Shown here piece after piece: positions 60,883 through 64,000 of a DNA stretch of 64,000 nt; the first letter of the stretch is position 1; the number at the start of each line of letters is the position of its first letter. The notes under the pieces were generated by a model. The model saw only the letters and a list, made by a program, of their open reading frames with translations, was not told where the DNA came from and made no database searches. Position numbers and translations under genes: made by a program. The stretch comes from an uncultured Porphyromonadaceae bacterium. GTDB lineage: Bacteria; Bacteroidota; Bacteroidia; Bacteroidales; Muribaculaceae. The stretch covers positions 1 through 64,000 of the forward strand of contig CAMTMX010000002.1 in the NCBI GenBank assembly GCA_947073495.1, given 5' to 3'.

Positions 60883-61863
60883 ATGTGGTTATCAAGCTCA
60901 TCTGTAGGACGTAAGTTCGTCATGGCCGTCACCGGCGCCGTGCTCGTCCTATTCCTCACATTTCACTGTTTGATGAATGCCATAGCTATCTGCTGGCCAG
61001 CCGCCTACAACTCGGTATGCGAGTTCCTTGGCGCTAACTGGTATGCGTTGATCGCGTCAGCCGGATTGGCTTTGTTCATCATCATCCACATCATCTATGC
61101 GGTGATGCTCACCCTTCAGAACAGGAAGGCACGTGGAGCAGACCGTTATGCCATCTCCCGTCGTCCCAAGACTGTGGAATGGTCAAGCCAGAACATGCTT
61201 GTGCTCGGCATTGTGATCCTTGCTTTCCTTGTGGTTCATCTTATCCAGTTCTGGGCAAAGATGCAGCTTCAGGAGATCAGGGGCGTGCATGACGTGCTTC
61301 CTCCCGCAGCAGGCACGCTCTTCATTCAGGAGGCGTTCTCTTGCGTATGGACACCGATCGTCTACATTGTCGGCTTTATCGCCCTATGGTTCCACCTGAA
61401 CCATGGTATCTGGTCAATGTTCCAGTCAATCGGATGGGACAATCAGGTATGGATCTGCCGTCTTAAGAAGGTGGCTTGCTGGTGGAGCTCAATCGTAGTG
61501 CTTCTTTTCATAGCACAGGCGATTGTATTCACAGTAAAAGCACACGAGAACTACTACAAGACGGACGAGGTGCTCCGTCAGCAATATAAGGAGATGCTCG
61601 TGCCTATGTTTGAGAAAGACTTCGGTCCTGACGCAGCCAACGCTATCACGGCAGCTCCTTTCGATCAGATGAAGCAGATGATCCAGGGCACACTCTCCCA
61701 GATGGAGGCTCCGGAGGCTCAAAGCTATTTTGCAAACGATCCTCAGTTCCCCGCCCGTCTTGAAACCATTAAGCGCGCAGCCGCTCTTATCGAATATCTC
61801 GATGTAGACGCAGCTCCCTCTGCCGATCTCCCTACAGAAACCACACCCCAACCAGCCAACTAA
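60883..61863 (+). CDS. frdC: Succinate dehydrogenase/fumarate reductase cytochrome b subunit
   Basis: '[28 protein letters not shown]', '[18 protein letters not shown]'; followed by the flavoprotein subunit. Confidence 0.93.
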   Translation: MWLSSSSVGRKFVMAVTGAVLVLFLTFHCLMNAIAICWPAAYNSVCEFLGANWYALIASAGLALFIIIHIIYAVMLTLQNRKARGADRYAISRRPKTVEWSSQNMLVLGIVILAFLVVHLIQFWAKMQLQEIRGVHDVLPPAAGTLFIQEAFSCVWTPIVYIVGFIALWFHLNHGIWSMFQSIGWDNQVWICRLKKVACWWSSIVVLLFIAQAIVFTVKAHENYYKTDEVLRQQYKEMLVPMFEKDFGPDAANAITAAPFDQMKQMIQGTLSQMEAPEAQSYFANDPQFPARLETIKRAAALIEYLDVDAAPSADLPTETTPQPAN

Positions 61864-61871
61864 TTAGCGAT

Positions 61872-63896
61872 ATGGAAAATATAAAAGAAAACATCAGAAT
61901 AATGAATCCGGCTGATTCCAAGATCCCGGAGGGTCCTGTCGCTGAGAAATGGACCAACTACAAGGCTCACCAGAAACTCGTCAACCCCGCCAACAAGCGC
62001 CGTCTCGACGTGATCGTTGTCGGCACAGGTCTTGCAGGCGCATCTGCAGCATCAACACTTGCAGAGATGGGTTTCAACGTGCTTAACTTCTGTATTCAGG
62101 ACAGCCCCCGCCGTGCACACTCAATCGCTGCACAGGGCGGTATCAATGCTGCAAAGAATTATCAGAACGACGGTGACTCCGTATATCGTCTTTTCTATGA
62201 CACAGTGAAAGGTGGCGACTACCGTGCCCGCGAGGCAAACGTATATCGTCTTGCCGAGGTGTCAAACAACATCATCGACCAGTGTGTGGCTCAGGGTGTG
62301 CCTTTCGCACGTGAATACGGCGGTCTTCTTGCCAACCGTTCATTCGGTGGCGCTCAGGTGAGCCGTACATTCTATGCAAAAGGTCAGACCGGCCAGCAGC
62401 TTCTTCTCGGTGCATATTCTTCGCTCAACCGCCAGATCCAGGCAGGGAAGGTGAAGAGCTACAACCGTTATGAGATGCACGACGTGGTGCTTATTAAGGA
62501 TAAGGATGGCGTGGAACGCGCACGCGGTATCATTGCCAAGAACCTTGTGACAGGTAAGCTCGAGCGTTTCGCAGCACACGCTGTAGTCATCGCAACCGGC
62601 GGATACGGCAACACATACTTCCTTTCAACAAATGCAATGGGCTGCAACTGCTCGGCTGCCATGGCATGCTACCGCAAGGGTGCATACTTCGCAAACCCCG
62701 CTTACGTGCAGATCCACCCGACCTGTATCCCCGTTCACGGCGACAAGCAGTCAAAGCTTACTTTGATGTCTGAGTCTCTCCGTAACGACGGACGTATCTG
62801 GGTGCCCAAGAAACTTGAAGACGCAGTAAAACTTCAGAAGGGTCAGATCAAGGGTAGCGATATCCCTGAAGAGGACCGCGACTACTATCTGGAGCGCCGT
62901 TACCCGGCATTCGGCAACCTCGTTCCGCGTGACGTGGCATCACGCGCCGCAAAAGAACGTTGTGACGCCGGCTTCGGTGTAAACAATACCGGTCTTGCCG
63001 TGTTCCTCGACTTCTCAGAGGCTATCAACCGTCTCGGCATTGACGTTGTGCGTCAGCGCTACGGCAACCTCTTCGACATGTATGAGGAGATCACTGACGT
63101 CAACCCGGGTGAATTCGCTCGTGAGGCAAACGGCGTGAACTACTACAACCCGATGATGATCTTCCCGGCTATCCACTACACAATGGGTGGTATCTGGGTT
63201 GACTATGAGCTTCAGACTTCAGTGAAGGGTCTGTTTGCAATCGGCGAGTGCAACTTCTCCGACCACGGTGCCAACCGTCTTGGCGCATCCGCACTCATGC
63301 AGGGTCTTGCCGACGGTTATTTCGTTCTTCCTTACACAATCCAGAACTATCTCAGCGACCAGATCACAGTTCCGCGTTTCACAACAGACACTCCGGAATT
63401 TGATGCTGCCGAGGCTAAATGCCAGGAGAACCTTGACCGTCTGATGAACATCAAGGGTAAACGTTCGGTAGATTCACTCCACAAGGAACTTGGTCACATC
63501 ATGTGGGAGTATGTAGGTATGGCACGCGACAAGGAAGGTCTTGAACTTGCTCTTCAGAAACTCAAGGATATCCGCGAGACATTCAACAAAGATCTCTTCA
63601 TACCCGGCACTCAAGACGGCATGAACATAGAGCTTGACAAGGCGTTCCGCCTGAATGACTTCATCACAATGGGTGAGCTTATCGCTTATGACGCACTCAA
63701 CCGCAACGAAAGCTGTGGCGGTCACTTCCGTACAGAATATCAGACTCCGGAAGGCGAGGCGCTCCGCGATGACAAGGACTACTTCTACGTGAGCTGCTGG
63801 GATTATGCCGGCTCTGACTCGAAGGCTCCTACACTCATCAAAGAACCTCTCCACTACGAGGCTATCAAGGTTCAGACACGTAACTATAAGTCATAA
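61872..63896 (+). CDS. frdA: Fumarate reductase/succinate dehydrogenase flavoprotein subunit
   Basis: '[78 protein letters not shown]', '[27 protein letters not shown]'. Confidence 0.97.
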   Translation: MENIKENIRIMNPADSKIPEGPVAEKWTNYKAHQKLVNPANKRRLDVIVVGTGLAGASAASTLAEMGFNVLNFCIQDSPRRAHSIAAQGGINAAKNYQNDGDSVYRLFYDTVKGGDYRAREANVYRLAEVSNNIIDQCVAQGVPFAREYGGLLANRSFGGAQVSRTFYAKGQTGQQLLLGAYSSLNRQIQAGKVKSYNRYEMHDVVLIKDKDGVERARGIIAKNLVTGKLERFAAHAVVIATGGYGNTYFLSTNAMGCNCSAAMACYRKGAYFANPAYVQIHPTCIPVHGDKQSKLTLMSESLRNDGRIWVPKKLEDAVKLQKGQIKGSDIPEEDRDYYLERRYPAFGNLVPRDVASRAAKERCDAGFGVNNTGLAVFLDFSEAINRLGIDVVRQRYGNLFDMYEEITDVNPGEFAREANGVNYYNPMMIFPAIHYTMGGIWVDYELQTSVKGLFAIGECNFSDHGANRLGASALMQGLADGYFVLPYTIQNYLSDQITVPRFTTDTPEFDAAEAKCQENLDRLMNIKGKRSVDSLHKELGHIMWEYVGMARDKEGLELALQKLKDIRETFNKDLFIPGTQDGMNIELDKAFRLNDFITMGELIAYDALNRNESCGGHFRTEYQTPEGEALRDDKDYFYVSCWDYAGSDSKAPTLIKEPLHYEAIKVQTRNYKS

Positions 63897-63922
63897 ACAT
63901 ACTCTAAACAGAAATTTCAATC

Positions 63923-64000
63923 ATGGAAGAAAATATAATGAAAGTCAACCTCAAGGTTTGGCGTCAGGCCAATCCGAGAGAAAAGGGCGGTTTTGTGACT
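63923..64000 (+). CDS. frdB: Fumarate reductase/succinate dehydrogenase iron-sulfur subunit, N-terminus, truncated by window edge
   Basis: ATG at 63923 gives MEENIMKVNLKVWRQANPREKGGFVT, directly after the flavoprotein subunit. Confidence 0.85.
   Translation, partial: MEENIMKVNLKVWRQANPREKGGFVT

Overview
This 64 kb window looks like a Bacteroidales chromosome (Muribaculaceae/Bacteroides-like by gene content), with a dense polysaccharide-utilisation region followed by housekeeping genes. (1) ~2.2-23 kb and 43.9-53.6 kb: an alpha-mannan-type utilisation system with GH125, a hybrid two-component regulator (HTCS), a DUF4965-type (glutaminase A-like) protein, GH2, a carboxypeptidase-regulatory-domain lipoprotein, GH76, SusC/SusD, a DUF3823 protein, GH92, a possible uncharacterised GH, a second GH76, a degenerate ManA-like protein and GH78. 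(2) ~27-42 kb, between the two mannan blocks: a second, minus-strand PUL with SusC/SusD, a DUF1735 + F5/8 protein, GH29, ricin-like-GH2, GH16 and an unusual membrane-spanning Kelch/SARP-BTAD regulator. (3) ~24-25.4 kb: a RAYT-type (Y1/HUH) transposase gene flanked by inverted and tandem REP-like repeats. (4) Right end: ABC-F, two beta-propeller lipoproteins, a DegT aminotransferase, MATE, and the start of the fumarate reductase/succinate dehydrogenase operon. The most notable observations are: an in-frame TAA near the end of the HTCS AraC domain with the conserved C-terminus still encoded after it; a shared 42-bp inverted-repeat operator at a fixed distance from the -7 element at promoters 33 kb apart; a Kelch-TM-SARP one-component regulator; the RAYT/REPIN-like locus; a ManA-like protein missing its zinc-binding core; a possible promoter-to-terminator small RNA upstream of susC; and intra-operonic spacers built of nested inverted repeats. 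All calls come from reading the sequence and supplied ORFs; no database searches were run.
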